Shown here: in pieces, positions 44,767-52,883 of the stretch
How positions within the stretch are numbered: position 1 is the stretch's first letter
Layout: each line of letters begins with the position of its first letter
Origin: Pontibacillus chungwhensis BH030062
Lineage (GTDB): Bacteria > Bacillota > Bacilli > Bacillales > BH030062
Direction of reading: 5' to 3'
DNA length: 64,000 nt
Assembly: GCF_000770675.1 (NCBI RefSeq)
Contig: NZ_AVBG01000012.1
Coordinates: 55,551-119,550, forward strand
Notes under the pieces: model-generated
Told to the model about the DNA's origin: nothing
The model's database searches: none
What the model saw: only the letters and a program-made list of their open reading frames with translations
Program-made: the position numbers and the translations under genes

Positions 44767-46590
44767 ATGTCTAACCGCATTCCAGAAAATATCATCGAGG
44801 AGATTAGAAACTCCAACGACATTGTAGATGTTGTCGGTGAATACGTTCAACTTACAAAGAAAAGTCGGAATTACTTCGGCCTTTGTCCTTTTCATAATGA
44901 GAAAACTCCTTCTTTTTCCGTTTCTTCCGATAAGCAAATTTTTCATTGCTTTGGATGCGGAAAGGGTGGGAATGTTCTCACCTTTATTCGCGAGATCGAA
45001 GGCGTTTCCTTTCAGGAAGCGATCCGTATTCTTGCTGATAAAAGTGGCCATCATGTACCAGAACAGGATACTGGTGATGAAGATCAATCTGATCCAAAGC
45101 ATCAAGAGAACCAAACACTCCTTGAGGCGCATGGCTGGTTAACTAAATTGTACCATCATTTGTTGCAACATACAAAAGAAGGTAAAGATGGATATGAGCA
45201 TCTGAAAGAGAGAGGCCTATCTGATGAAGTGATTGATGCTTTTCAGTTAGGATTCGCTCCAAACTCTAAAGAATTTACAATGAAATTTTTAGAGAACAAA
45301 GGATTCCATCCTCAAACGATGGTTAAAGGAGGCTTGCTCTCATATCGAGAAGATGGTCATTACGGTGACCGTTTTAGAGGTAGAGTTATTTTTCCCATTC
45401 GAAACCATCAAGGAAAGACGGTTGCATTTAGTGGACGTAGCGTAAATGGTGGCGAGCCTAAATACTTAAATAGCCCAGAGACGGATTTATTCCAAAAAGG
45501 GAAGTTACTTTATAATTTCGATTTAGCTCGTTCAGAGATACGAAAACAAAACGAAGTCGTCTTATTTGAAGGACAAATGGATGTTATATCTGCTTACCAA
45601 GGTGGTATTAAACATGGAATAGCCACATTAGGTACAGCTATCTCGGAGCCACAAGCTAAGTTAATACGCAGGTACGTGGAACGGGTGGTTGTGTGCTATG
45701 ATGCTGACAAAGCAGGCCAAGATGCATCTTATAAAGCTGCTAACCTACTGAAAAAAGTAGGGTGTGATGTACGAATAGCACAAATGAAAGAAGGATCAGA
45801 TCCTGATGAATATATACGGTCACACGGAAGTGAAAGCTTTCGAAAACATGTACTAGATGCAGCTGTGACGTATATGGGATTTATGATAAACCACTTGAAA
45901 CAAGGGTTTAATTTAAAAAATGAAGGAGATCGGATCCAATACATCGAACGTGTGTTAGATGAGGTCTCTAAAATCAGTAAACCACTAGAGAGGGATCATT
46001 ATCTTAGAGAACTAGCGGGCGAATATGATCTTTCAATAGATGTTTTAGAACAAGAAATCATAAACCGCCGAAAAAAGCAAGGGCTTGATAAGGATAAGAA
46101 TTCTGAGACTAGCTATACTAATAATTACAAAGAAACTTCTAGAAAGAAACAGAAATTGCTTCCAGCATTTCATAATGCTGAGCGGCAATTGATCTATTAT
46201 ATGATGCATGATGCTTCTGTGTCTTATAAGGTACAGGAACAATTGGGCGGAGCTTTTAATTTAAATGAGCATCAAGTCATTGTGACATATCTTTACGCTT
46301 ACTACGAAGAAGGGTATGAAGCCAATCCTGGGCAGTTTATTGAACAATTACCAGATGCTTCACTACAAAGTTTAGTAAGTGAAATTGCTATGTTAAAGCT
46401 TCAACCTGACCTTAGTGATGCGGAAGTCAATGATTATATACGTGTCATCTCTAACAAGAGAAGCGAACAGGAAAGCATTTCATCGCTTGAACTGGAGCAG
46501 AAAGAAGCTGAACGCCAAAATGATCCAGTGAAAGCAGCGCAAATTGCAATGAGGATCATTGAGTTGAAGAAGCAGTTAAAATCTCAATAG
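44767..46590 (+). CDS. dnaG: DNA primase DnaG
   Basis: The N-terminal zinc ribbon is C40, H43, C61, C64 (LCPFHNEK and FHCFGCGKGG). The RNA-polymerase/TOPRIM core includes FSGRSVNGGEPKYLNS, LFEGQMDVISAYQ and VVCYDADKAGQDA. A C-terminal helicase-interaction domain follows. The length is 607 residues. ATG 44767 gives the family start MSNRIP; the 17-residue upstream extension to 44716 is rejected. The RBS GGTGAT is close to the start. It heads the macromolecular synthesis operon with sigA. Confidence 0.96.
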   Translation: MSNRIPENIIEEIRNSNDIVDVVGEYVQLTKKSRNYFGLCPFHNEKTPSFSVSSDKQIFHCFGCGKGGNVLTFIREIEGVSFQEAIRILADKSGHHVPEQDTGDEDQSDPKHQENQTLLEAHGWLTKLYHHLLQHTKEGKDGYEHLKERGLSDEVIDAFQLGFAPNSKEFTMKFLENKGFHPQTMVKGGLLSYREDGHYGDRFRGRVIFPIRNHQGKTVAFSGRSVNGGEPKYLNSPETDLFQKGKLLYNFDLARSEIRKQNEVVLFEGQMDVISAYQGGIKHGIATLGTAISEPQAKLIRRYVERVVVCYDADKAGQDASYKAANLLKKVGCDVRIAQMKEGSDPDEYIRSHGSESFRKHVLDAAVTYMGFMINHLKQGFNLKNEGDRIQYIERVLDEVSKISKPLERDHYLRELAGEYDLSIDVLEQEIINRRKKQGLDKDKNSETSYTNNYKETSRKKQKLLPAFHNAERQLIYYMMHDASVSYKVQEQLGGAFNLNEHQVIVTYLYAYYEEGYEANPGQFIEQLPDASLQSLVSEIAMLKLQPDLSDAEVNDYIRVISNKRSEQESISSLELEQKEAERQNDPVKAAQIAMRIIELKKQLKSQ

Positions 46591-46626
46591 TTTGGTATAG
46601 AAGGAAGTTTGGAAGGAGGGGGACTC

Positions 46627-47751
46627 ATGGCAGAGCAAAAGCAGCCATCAAGTTCGAAATCAACAGAGAATGAGCTAACCCTAGAACAGGCGAAGGAACA
46701 GGTGCTTGAATTAGGGAAGAAGCGTGGTATTTTAGCTTATGAAGAAGTAGCTGAGCGCTTATCCAGTTATGAGCTAGATTCAGAAGCCATGGATGAATTT
46801 TATGAATATTTAAGTGACCAGGGTGTTGAAATAATCGGTGACTCTGAAGCAGATCCAAGCATGAAACAGCTGGATAAGGAAGAAGAGTTTGATTTAAACG
46901 ATTTAAGCGTCCCACCTGGTGTGAAGATCAATGACCCTGTACGTATGTATTTAAAAGAAATTGGTCGTGTGGACCTATTGTCAGCTGAAGAAGAAATCAA
47001 TCTGGCGCAGCGTATAGAAGACGGGGATGAAGAAGCTAAAAGGCGTTTAGCTGAAGCTAACCTTCGTCTTGTAGTAAGTATTGCGAAACGTTATGTGGGA
47101 AGAGGCATGTTGTTCCTTGATTTGATTCAAGAAGGTAACATGGGACTTATTAAGGCCGTTGAAAAATTCGATTATCGCAAGGGTTACAAATTTAGTACGT
47201 ATGCAACATGGTGGATACGTCAGGCAATTACACGTGCTATTGCAGACCAAGCTCGTACAATTCGTATCCCAGTTCATATGGTCGAGACCATTAACAAATT
47301 AATTCGTGTGCAACGTCAATTGCTTCAAGATCTTGGTCGCGAGCCGATTCCTGAAGAAATTGCTGAAGAAATGGAACTCACGCCTGATAAAGTAAGAGAA
47401 ATCTTGAAAATTGCTCAGGAACCTGTGTCATTAGAAACGCCTATTGGTGAAGAAGATGACTCTCACTTAGGAGATTTCATTGAAGACCAAGAAGCTACAT
47501 CACCATCTGACCATGCAGCTTATGAGTTGCTGAAGGAGCAATTAGAAGATGTTCTTGACACATTAACGGACCGTGAGGAGAACGTACTTCGCTTACGCTT
47601 TGGCCTGGACGATGGCCGTACACGAACACTTGAAGAAGTCGGGAAAGTATTTGGCGTTACACGTGAACGCATCCGTCAAATTGAAGCGAAAGCACTTCGT
47701 AAATTACGTCACCCTAGTCGTAGCAAACGATTAAAGGATTTCTTGGAATAG
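46627..47751 (+). CDS. sigA: RNA polymerase primary sigma factor SigA
   Basis: The 374-residue primary sigma factor has region 1.1 at the N-terminus, region 1.2 ([13 protein letters not shown]), region 2 with [20 protein letters not shown], which melts the -10 box, region 3, and region 4 with the helix-turn-helix [19 protein letters not shown] that reads the -35 box. GGAGGGGG stands 4 bases before ATG 46627; the TTG 46609 frame contains this RBS and is not used. Many promoters in this window carry the cognate TTGAAA/TATAAT boxes. Confidence 0.98.
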   Translation: MAEQKQPSSSKSTENELTLEQAKEQVLELGKKRGILAYEEVAERLSSYELDSEAMDEFYEYLSDQGVEIIGDSEADPSMKQLDKEEEFDLNDLSVPPGVKINDPVRMYLKEIGRVDLLSAEEEINLAQRIEDGDEEAKRRLAEANLRLVVSIAKRYVGRGMLFLDLIQEGNMGLIKAVEKFDYRKGYKFSTYATWWIRQAITRAIADQARTIRIPVHMVETINKLIRVQRQLLQDLGREPIPEEIAEEMELTPDKVREILKIAQEPVSLETPIGEEDDSHLGDFIEDQEATSPSDHAAYELLKEQLEDVLDTLTDREENVLRLRFGLDDGRTRTLEEVGKVFGVTRERIRQIEAKALRKLRHPSRSKRLKDFLE

Positions 47752-47785
47752 AGTAAATTGATAATGCCATATACAACTCAGTCAT

Positions 47786-47828
47786 TGTGTACCTAATAGG
47801 GTGCACAGTGGCTGTGTATTTTTTATCC
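47786..47828 (+). terminator. Terminator of dnaG-sigA
   Basis: CACAG-TGG-CTGTG (47804-47816) followed by TATTTTTTAT, preceded by an overlapping GTGTACC/GGGTGCAC hairpin. Either structure could form. Confidence 0.65.
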
Positions 47829-47852
47829 TTGAGTCTCAAGGGGTGAAGCGTA

Positions 47853-48389
47853 TTGGAAGACACACGGAAACAAGTTATTGTAAATGAAATTCATTACTGG
47901 AAAAACCATCAGTTGCTTCCTAAGGAATATTGCGACTTTTTGCTTGCTTTATATACTGAAGGAGAAGAAGATAGATCGTCAGATAAGAAAGCGTTTCCGT
48001 ATAAGTCGTGGTTCACTTTCGTCTGTGCTATGATTCTGTTATCGCTTCTTCCGAGTTCGTTTCTTGTCATTTATTTTACTGAAATATCCATGCTAATGCA
48101 AACGGGTTTACATTTAATTTTTTTAACCTTTAGTGCACTTGGATATTGGTATTTTAAAAAGGCTAACTCCATCTATGTACATATCGCAATCATTGTTTTT
48201 TTATTAATTGTATTTATATTTTCTGTTTATGTAGTACAAATGAAAGCTCAACAAATGGTTCTGCTCCATATAACAATCTTAATTAATTGCATATTATGGA
48301 TTTTTATAGGAGTTTGGAAGAAAGTATTTTACCTAATTGCTTCAGGTATTATAGGCTTTGTAATGTGGTTATTGTTTATCTTTTTTTAG
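47853..48389 (+). CDS. Membrane protein of unknown function between sigA and cccA
   Basis: I do not recognise this 178-residue protein. A soluble N-terminal part of about 50 residues (EDTRKQVIVNEIHYWKNHQL) is followed by roughly five membrane helices between residues 52 and 178, very rich in Ile, Leu and Phe. The start is TTG 47853 with AAGGGGTGA upstream. It lies alone between the sigA terminator and cccA, so it may be co-transcribed with cccA. No cofactor or catalytic motif is visible. Confidence 0.8.
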   Translation: MEDTRKQVIVNEIHYWKNHQLLPKEYCDFLLALYTEGEEDRSSDKKAFPYKSWFTFVCAMILLSLLPSSFLVIYFTEISMLMQTGLHLIFLTFSALGYWYFKKANSIYVHIAIIVFLLIVFIFSVYVVQMKAQQMVLLHITILINCILWIFIGVWKKVFYLIASGIIGFVMWLLFIFF

Positions 48390-48490
48390 ATTTAACATCT
48401 TTTTCCCTTTTCTATAGTAGCGTTTTCAAGTAAAATATATGTAGTTTGTCCTAACCGTGGAAATGGGGATTACATAAGGAGGAAATAAGC

Positions 48491-48871
48491 ATGAAACGAA
48501 ACCCAGTTATGCCTTATGCTTTAATTGCTGTACTTGGTATAACCCTTATGATTATTATTGGTTTTGTAGGATTAAACCAAATGGATCAAGCGGGGGAAGG
48601 TAAAGAAGGCGAAGGGGAGAAAACAGCTGAAGAAGGTGGCGGCGAAGCAAGTGCTGCTAATCCTGAAGAAATTTACTCTCAGACGTGTGCAGGATGTCAC
48701 GGGCAAGATCTATCAGGTCAAGTAGGACCTAACCTACAAACCATCGGTAGTAAGCTTTCCAAAGAAGATATCAAAGGGATTATTCAAAATGGTCAAGGCG
48801 GTATGCCTGCTCAGAACTTGAATGCTGAAAAGACAGAAGCTGTATCAAAATGGCTATCTGAAAAGAAATAA
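48491..48871 (+). CDS. cccA: Membrane-anchored cytochrome c-550
   Basis: An N-terminal membrane helix (about 8-29) is followed by an acidic Glu/Gly-rich linker and a small cytochrome c domain with the haem site C66-A-G-C69-H70 and a likely Met ligand in GQGGMPAQ. It carries electrons outside the membrane in aerobic respiration. The 126-residue length and the location after sigA match B. subtilis CccA. RBS AAGGAGG. Confidence 0.95.
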   Translation: MKRNPVMPYALIAVLGITLMIIIGFVGLNQMDQAGEGKEGEGEKTAEEGGGEASAANPEEIYSQTCAGCHGQDLSGQVGPNLQTIGSKLSKEDIKGIIQNGQGGMPAQNLNAEKTEAVSKWLSEKK

Positions 48872-48881
48872 CAAATGAAGG

Positions 48882-48918
48882 AAAGCCTTCTGCCTTAGCA
48901 GAAGGCTTTTCTTTTTAT
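48882..48918 (+). terminator. Terminator of cccA
   Basis: AAAGCCTTCTGC (48882-48893) and GCAGAAGGCTTT (48898-48909) form a 12-bp stem around CTTA, followed by a T-rich tract. Confidence 0.95.
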
Positions 48919-48999
48919 AGATGATAAGATATCAAACATACGCAACCTACTCTTAGCCCCCGCTAATGATATGGGCAGTAATTTTGAACACTCGAAGAT

Positions 49000-49210
49000 G
49001 AGAGAATGTTTCCGTTAGCTTTAGTACGGTGTAAGGTGGGCCTGGAAACCACTTGCTTTCCTTTGGGGAGCTGGTGAGCCTCCTCAGCCGGGACGCCGGC
49101 TAAGGAGGCTCACCTAGGCTCTTCTGACCACGGGAGTCTCGCAGTCCCCGAGCAAGCCCAACCACTCATCAAACATAACGGTCCCTTTCAGCTGAAATAT
49201 CTCATCTTCG
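49000..49210. repeat. Interspersed palindromic repeat, family B, copy 3
   Basis: It starts GAGAGAATGTTTCCGT and ends CACTCATCAAACATAACGG...TTTCAGCTG, the same ends as the copy at 13065-13228. The centre is a 19-bp stem at 49073-49091 and 49096-49114 with a single mismatch and a 4-base loop (arms GGTGAGCCTCCT... / ...AGGAGGCTCACC). No coding potential. Confidence 0.8.
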
Positions 49211-49212
49211 AT

Positions 49213-49242
49213 TGTTCCATATATGGGAGCTTATATGGAACA
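49213..49242. other. Perfect 11-bp hairpin upstream of trmK
   Basis: TGTTCCATATA (49213-49223) and TATATGGAACA (49232-49242) pair exactly around an 8-base loop. There is no T tract. A smaller TTCTCT-CGGA-AGAGAA hairpin follows near 49259-49274. It could be an operator or part of a leader. Confidence 0.6.
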
Positions 49243-49355
49243 CCTTGACTGGGATCGTTTTCTCTCGGAAGAGAAGCCAACCTAGAAAATGTCTTGTACT
49301 TTTTGTGCGTGGTGTGGTAAGACTATTAATAGATTTCAGTAAAGTGGTGAGATAA

Positions 49356-50066
49356 ATGAAACAAACAGAACTTTCGAGAAGATTAAAAGCGGTAGCCTCA
49401 TTTATATACAAAGGGGCTACATTTGCAGATATTGGTTCAGACCATGCTTATTTGCCTGCTTATGTGTGCGAGCGGGACCCAGATGCTCGAGCCATTGCCG
49501 GAGAGGTGAATGATGGTCCATATCAGTCAGCTCAGAGACATATTAACAAGCAACAATTAAATGATAAAGTAACAGTCAGAAAAGGGAACGGCCTTGCAGT
49601 ATTAAGTGAGGATGAAGTCGAAGTTGTAACGATTGCAGGAATGGGTGGGAAGTTGATTAAAGCCATCCTAGAAGAAGGAAAGGAAAAGTTAGGAAAGGTG
49701 CAAAGAATTATCGCCCAGCCCAACTTGGATGCTCAAATCGTCCGTTTATGGTTCTTACATAATGGATATGAGCTTATTGAAGAGACGATCATTGAAGAAG
49801 ATGGACATATCTATGAAGTCTTAATAGGAGATCGTAGTGATACTCCTTGGAAGCCCTACGGGATAGACCGTGAAAAAGAGCTTCTATTCGGTCCGTTTTT
49901 GCGAAAAGAACAGTCGGAACCGTTTATTTCTAAATGGCAAGGGGAAGCTGACAAATTACAGTTTGTCTTAAACCAAATGAAACAGGCGAAGCAACCAGAT
50001 CTCGATAAAGTGAAAGAATTCGAAACCCAATATAATTGGATACAGGAGGAGATCACAAATGAGTAA
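49356..50066 (+). CDS. trmK: tRNA m1A22 methyltransferase TrmK
   Basis: TrmK methylates N1 of adenine 22 in tRNA. The SAM site is FADIGSDHAYLPAYV (about 23-37), followed by VNDGPYQSA and VVTIAGMGGKLI. The C-terminal helical coiled part completes 236 residues. AAGTGGTGAG precedes ATG 49356. It overlaps nif3 by 8 bases, as in B. subtilis yqfN-yqfO. Confidence 0.95.
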   Translation: MKQTELSRRLKAVASFIYKGATFADIGSDHAYLPAYVCERDPDARAIAGEVNDGPYQSAQRHINKQQLNDKVTVRKGNGLAVLSEDEVEVVTIAGMGGKLIKAILEEGKEKLGKVQRIIAQPNLDAQIVRLWFLHNGYELIEETIIEEDGHIYEVLIGDRSDTPWKPYGIDREKELLFGPFLRKEQSEPFISKWQGEADKLQFVLNQMKQAKQPDLDKVKEFETQYNWIQEEITNE

Positions 50067-51180
50067 AGTAGCAACAGGTCAAGATATTATCAAATGGTTC
50101 GAAGAGTGGAGCCCTAAGCAATTAGCCTTTGAAGGAGACCCTGTTGGACTTCATGTAGGAACATTAAATAAGAAGGTTAACAAGGTCATGGTCACTTTAG
50201 ACGTATTAGAGAGCGTAGTTGATGAAGCTATAGAGAATAATGTTGATTTAATCATAGCTCACCATCCATTGCTCTTTAAACCCTTAAAACAAGTGAGTCC
50301 AGATAATGAAAAAGGTCGGATTGTTCAAAAACTTATTAAACATGATATAACCGTTTACGCTGCTCATACGAACTTGGATGTAGCATGGGGAGGCGTTAAT
50401 GATGCCATGTGTGAAGCATTAGGAGTAAATGTTAAAGATGTACTAATTGAAACAGAAAGAGAGCGCCTTTATAAAGTTGTAGTATTTGTCCCGCAAACTC
50501 ATGAGAACGAAGTGAGAGAAGCGCTAGGGGACGCTGGAGCGGGACATATCGGTAACTACAGTCACTGTACTTTCCAAACGCCAGGGATTGGGGCATTTAA
50601 ACCGGAAGAGGGCGCTGACCCTTACCTAGGTACAGAAGGAGAAATAGAAAAAGTTGATGAAGTGCGCATGGAAACAATCGTTCCGCAGTCAGTATTAAAG
50701 ACAGTCCTAAAAGCCATGGATCAAGCCCACCCTTACGAAGAAGTAGCATATGATGTATACCCTCTTGAACTACAAGGGGAAAAGAAAGGGCTTGGCCGTA
50801 TGGCAGAACTAGATGAACCTATGACACTTGAGTCATTTGCGGAACGGGTGAAAGATGCCTTTGATGTACCAGCTTTACGTTTGGTTGGGGATAAGAAGAA
50901 AATGGTGAAGAATGTTGCAGTCTTAGGAGGAGATGGGAACAAATATATTTCTGCCGCTAAGCGTAAGGGAGCAGATGTATTTGTAACAGGCGATTTATAT
51001 TTTCATGTGGCACATGATGCTCTTGGAATGGGGTTAAATGTTATAGATCCTGGCCATCATGTTGAGAAAGTAATGAAGAGAACTGTTCATGATTTTCTTA
51101 AGGAAAAATTTGAACAAAAACAAATATCAACAGATGTAATGATTTCAAAAGCTCATACAGAGCCATTTCAATTTATGTAA
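50059..51180 (+). CDS. yqfO: Nif3-like dinuclear metal centre protein (YqfO)
   Basis: The 373-residue protein has the NIF3 fold with metal ligands in LIIAHHPLLF (about 71-80) and AAHTNLDVA, and the C-terminal DPGHHVEK. A central inserted PII-like domain (about 135-235, with YKVVVFVPQTHENEVR) is typical of the longer Firmicute members. Function is uncertain; a GTP cyclohydrolase 1 type 2 label is common in databases. RBS AGGAGG; coupled to trmK. Confidence 0.93.
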   Translation: MSKVATGQDIIKWFEEWSPKQLAFEGDPVGLHVGTLNKKVNKVMVTLDVLESVVDEAIENNVDLIIAHHPLLFKPLKQVSPDNEKGRIVQKLIKHDITVYAAHTNLDVAWGGVNDAMCEALGVNVKDVLIETERERLYKVVVFVPQTHENEVREALGDAGAGHIGNYSHCTFQTPGIGAFKPEEGADPYLGTEGEIEKVDEVRMETIVPQSVLKTVLKAMDQAHPYEEVAYDVYPLELQGEKKGLGRMAELDEPMTLESFAERVKDAFDVPALRLVGDKKKMVKNVAVLGGDGNKYISAAKRKGADVFVTGDLYFHVAHDALGMGLNVIDPGHHVEKVMKRTVHDFLKEKFEQKQISTDVMISKAHTEPFQFM

Positions 51181-51193
51181 AGGGGGTTGTTAA

Positions 51194-51691
51194 ATGCCTT
51201 GGATTAAACCGGCTAAGCAAGCAGAAGTTAAACAAATAGAAGCACTAAAGGATTTAGAACAACCACTGCCTTTGTTTAACAGACTCATTGCGAAAAGCCC
51301 ATCACTATTAGAAGCGTTCACACCTGTGCAACGAGCTGTTAAGGAAACATTTTTAACAGATATTCAAAGAGAAACGCTGATTACTTATGTCTCTATGCAA
51401 AATGGTTGTGAATTTTGTAAGGACAGTCATAGTCAGTTGCTAATAGAGCTTACAGGAGATGGGGATATACTATCGAAGCTTTCTTCCTTTGAAGAAGGTC
51501 ATTTTGATCAACCATTAACATTGATGCTGAGATATGCATCGAAGCTAGTCGTTAAGCCTGTTCAAGTTAAAAAAGAAGATGTAGAGGCGTTACAAGATGC
51601 AGGGTTATCTGATAAAGAGATCGTAGAATTGAATCATGTAATTGCTTATACAAGTTACACAAATCAAATATCAATAGGTCTTGGTTTGTGA
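51194..51691 (+). CDS. AhpD-like carboxymuconolactone decarboxylase family protein
   Basis: The 165-residue protein carries the AhpD-core motif NGCEFCKDSHSQ (C-x2-C followed by His, about residues 74-82), the thiol pair used for peroxide or disulfide chemistry. The rest is helical, as in the peroxidase-related CMD family. It probably acts in peroxide or thiol redox balance. RBS AAAGGGGG; it follows nif3 after 13 bases and so is probably in that operon. I do not know this gene from this position in B. subtilis. Confidence 0.85.
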   Translation: MPWIKPAKQAEVKQIEALKDLEQPLPLFNRLIAKSPSLLEAFTPVQRAVKETFLTDIQRETLITYVSMQNGCEFCKDSHSQLLIELTGDGDILSKLSSFEEGHFDQPLTLMLRYASKLVVKPVQVKKEDVEALQDAGLSDKEIVELNHVIAYTSYTNQISIGLGL

Positions 51692-51693
51692 GA

Positions 51694-51728
51694 TTAAAAA
51701 AGGATGCCGTAATGGGCATCCTTTTTTG
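51694..51728. terminator. Bidirectional terminator between the AhpD-like gene and ispH
   Basis: AAAAAAGGATGCC (51696-51708) and GGCATCCTTTTTT (51715-51727) pair perfectly, with A and T runs on opposite sides serving the two converging genes. Confidence 0.95.
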
Positions 51729-51729
51729 G

Positions 51730-52677
51730 TTAGGTCTTCTTCGTTTTTACTTTAGGGAGGATTTTACGCTGCTCCACTTTAGAAGTACGGTCCCATGTCT
51801 CTTCATTTGAAGGATCGAAGCTTTCGATAAATCGGATCACTTCTTTAACTAGTGGAGTTGGTGTAGAAGCACCTGCTGTAATCGCAACGGTTTCAACACC
51901 ATCCAACCAATCAAGTTCGATTTCACTGACATCAGCTATTCGATAAGCGGTGGTTCCTGCTTTCTCTTCAGATACTTGTTGCAGACGGCAAGAGTTGTTA
52001 CTTCTTGGATCACCTACTACAAGAGTAAGGTCAGCCTCTCCTGCCTGTTCTGCTACTGCTTCCTGGCGTACTTGAGTAGCCATACAGATTTCTTGATGGA
52101 TTTCGGTTTGAGGGTATTTTTCTTTTACTTTTTCCATAATGTCATAGACGTCCCATTGACTCATGGTTGTCTGATTGGTAACAAGTACTTTCTCACTCGT
52201 TAGTGTGAGGTTCTCAATATCCTCTTCATTTTGAATGAGGTGCACATGGTCTGGAGCAACTCCGACAGCACCTTCAGGCTCCGGGTGGCCTCGTTTGCCT
52301 ATATAAACAATTTCATAATTTTCGGCTACCATCTCACGAATTAAGTCATGCGTTCGTGTTACATCAGGGCATGTAGCATCAAGGACGGTTAGCCCTTTTT
52401 CTTCGGCCCGCTTTTTCACTTCAGGTGATACACCATGAGCGGTGAAAATGACAGTTCCCTCATGAATATCTTCTAATAAATCTAAACGATTTTTACCATC
52501 TAACGTTACAACGCCTTCGTTCTCAAATGCATCTGTTACGTGCTGATTGTGAACAATCATACCTAAAATATATAAAGGACGAGGTAAGTTTGGATCCTTA
52601 GAGGCATTACGAGCTATGACCATAGCGTCAACTACTCCGTAACAATAGCCTCTTGGAGCTATTTTAATGACTTCCAT
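51730..52677 (-). CDS. ispH: 4-hydroxy-3-methylbut-2-enyl diphosphate reductase IspH
   Basis: IspH makes IPP and DMAPP in the last step of the MEP pathway. The iron-sulfur cluster cysteines are visible in RGYCYGV (C12), [11 protein letters not shown] and [10 protein letters not shown], with [12 protein letters not shown] near the end. The length is 315 residues. ATG 52677 has GGGGGAA upstream; the frame extends 14 codons further to 52719 without support. IspG of the same pathway lies at 57318-58430. Confidence 0.97.
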   Translation of the reverse strand: MEVIKIAPRGYCYGVVDAMVIARNASKDPNLPRPLYILGMIVHNQHVTDAFENEGVVTLDGKNRLDLLEDIHEGTVIFTAHGVSPEVKKRAEEKGLTVLDATCPDVTRTHDLIREMVAENYEIVYIGKRGHPEPEGAVGVAPDHVHLIQNEEDIENLTLTSEKVLVTNQTTMSQWDVYDIMEKVKEKYPQTEIHQEICMATQVRQEAVAEQAGEADLTLVVGDPRSNNSCRLQQVSEEKAGTTAYRIADVSEIELDWLDGVETVAITAGASTPTPLVKEVIRFIESFDPSNEETWDRTSKVEQRKILPKVKTKKT

Positions 52678-52730
52678 CTTTGTTCCCCCTCTTACTCCTC
52701 TTGAGTTCGAAAATATCATATCTCCCTCAT

Positions 52731-52759
52731 ATTATAAAGGGAAATGGGGCAGAATACAA
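52731..52759 (-). promoter_or_regulatory. Candidate promoter of ispH
   Basis: On the minus strand TTGTAT (52754-52759) and a perfect TATAAT (52731-52736) are 17 bases apart, about 55 bases upstream of the start. Confidence 0.55.
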
Positions 52760-52820
52760 AGTTAGACCATTCTTTGAGATAGAACCCTTTAAAAATCCTT
52801 AAGTGTTGCAGGAGTAAAGA

Positions 52821-52829
52821 TGGTATAAT
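52821..52829 (+). promoter_or_regulatory. Extended -10 promoter of cshB
   Basis: TGGTATAAT (52821-52829) is a TGn-extended -10 element, 55 bases before cshB. No strong -35 is visible. Confidence 0.55.
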
Positions 52830-52883
52830 AGAGAGAACTCTACTATAATGAGAAAGCAACAGCGATCGTAAAGGAGTACGAAT

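Noticed and set aside
44536..45132. 198-codon frame antisense to the dnaG 5' part and leader
   Set aside because: It overlaps strongly conserved dnaG codons, lacks an RBS and has a shadow-like composition. An antE-type antisense gene was considered, but nothing supports it.
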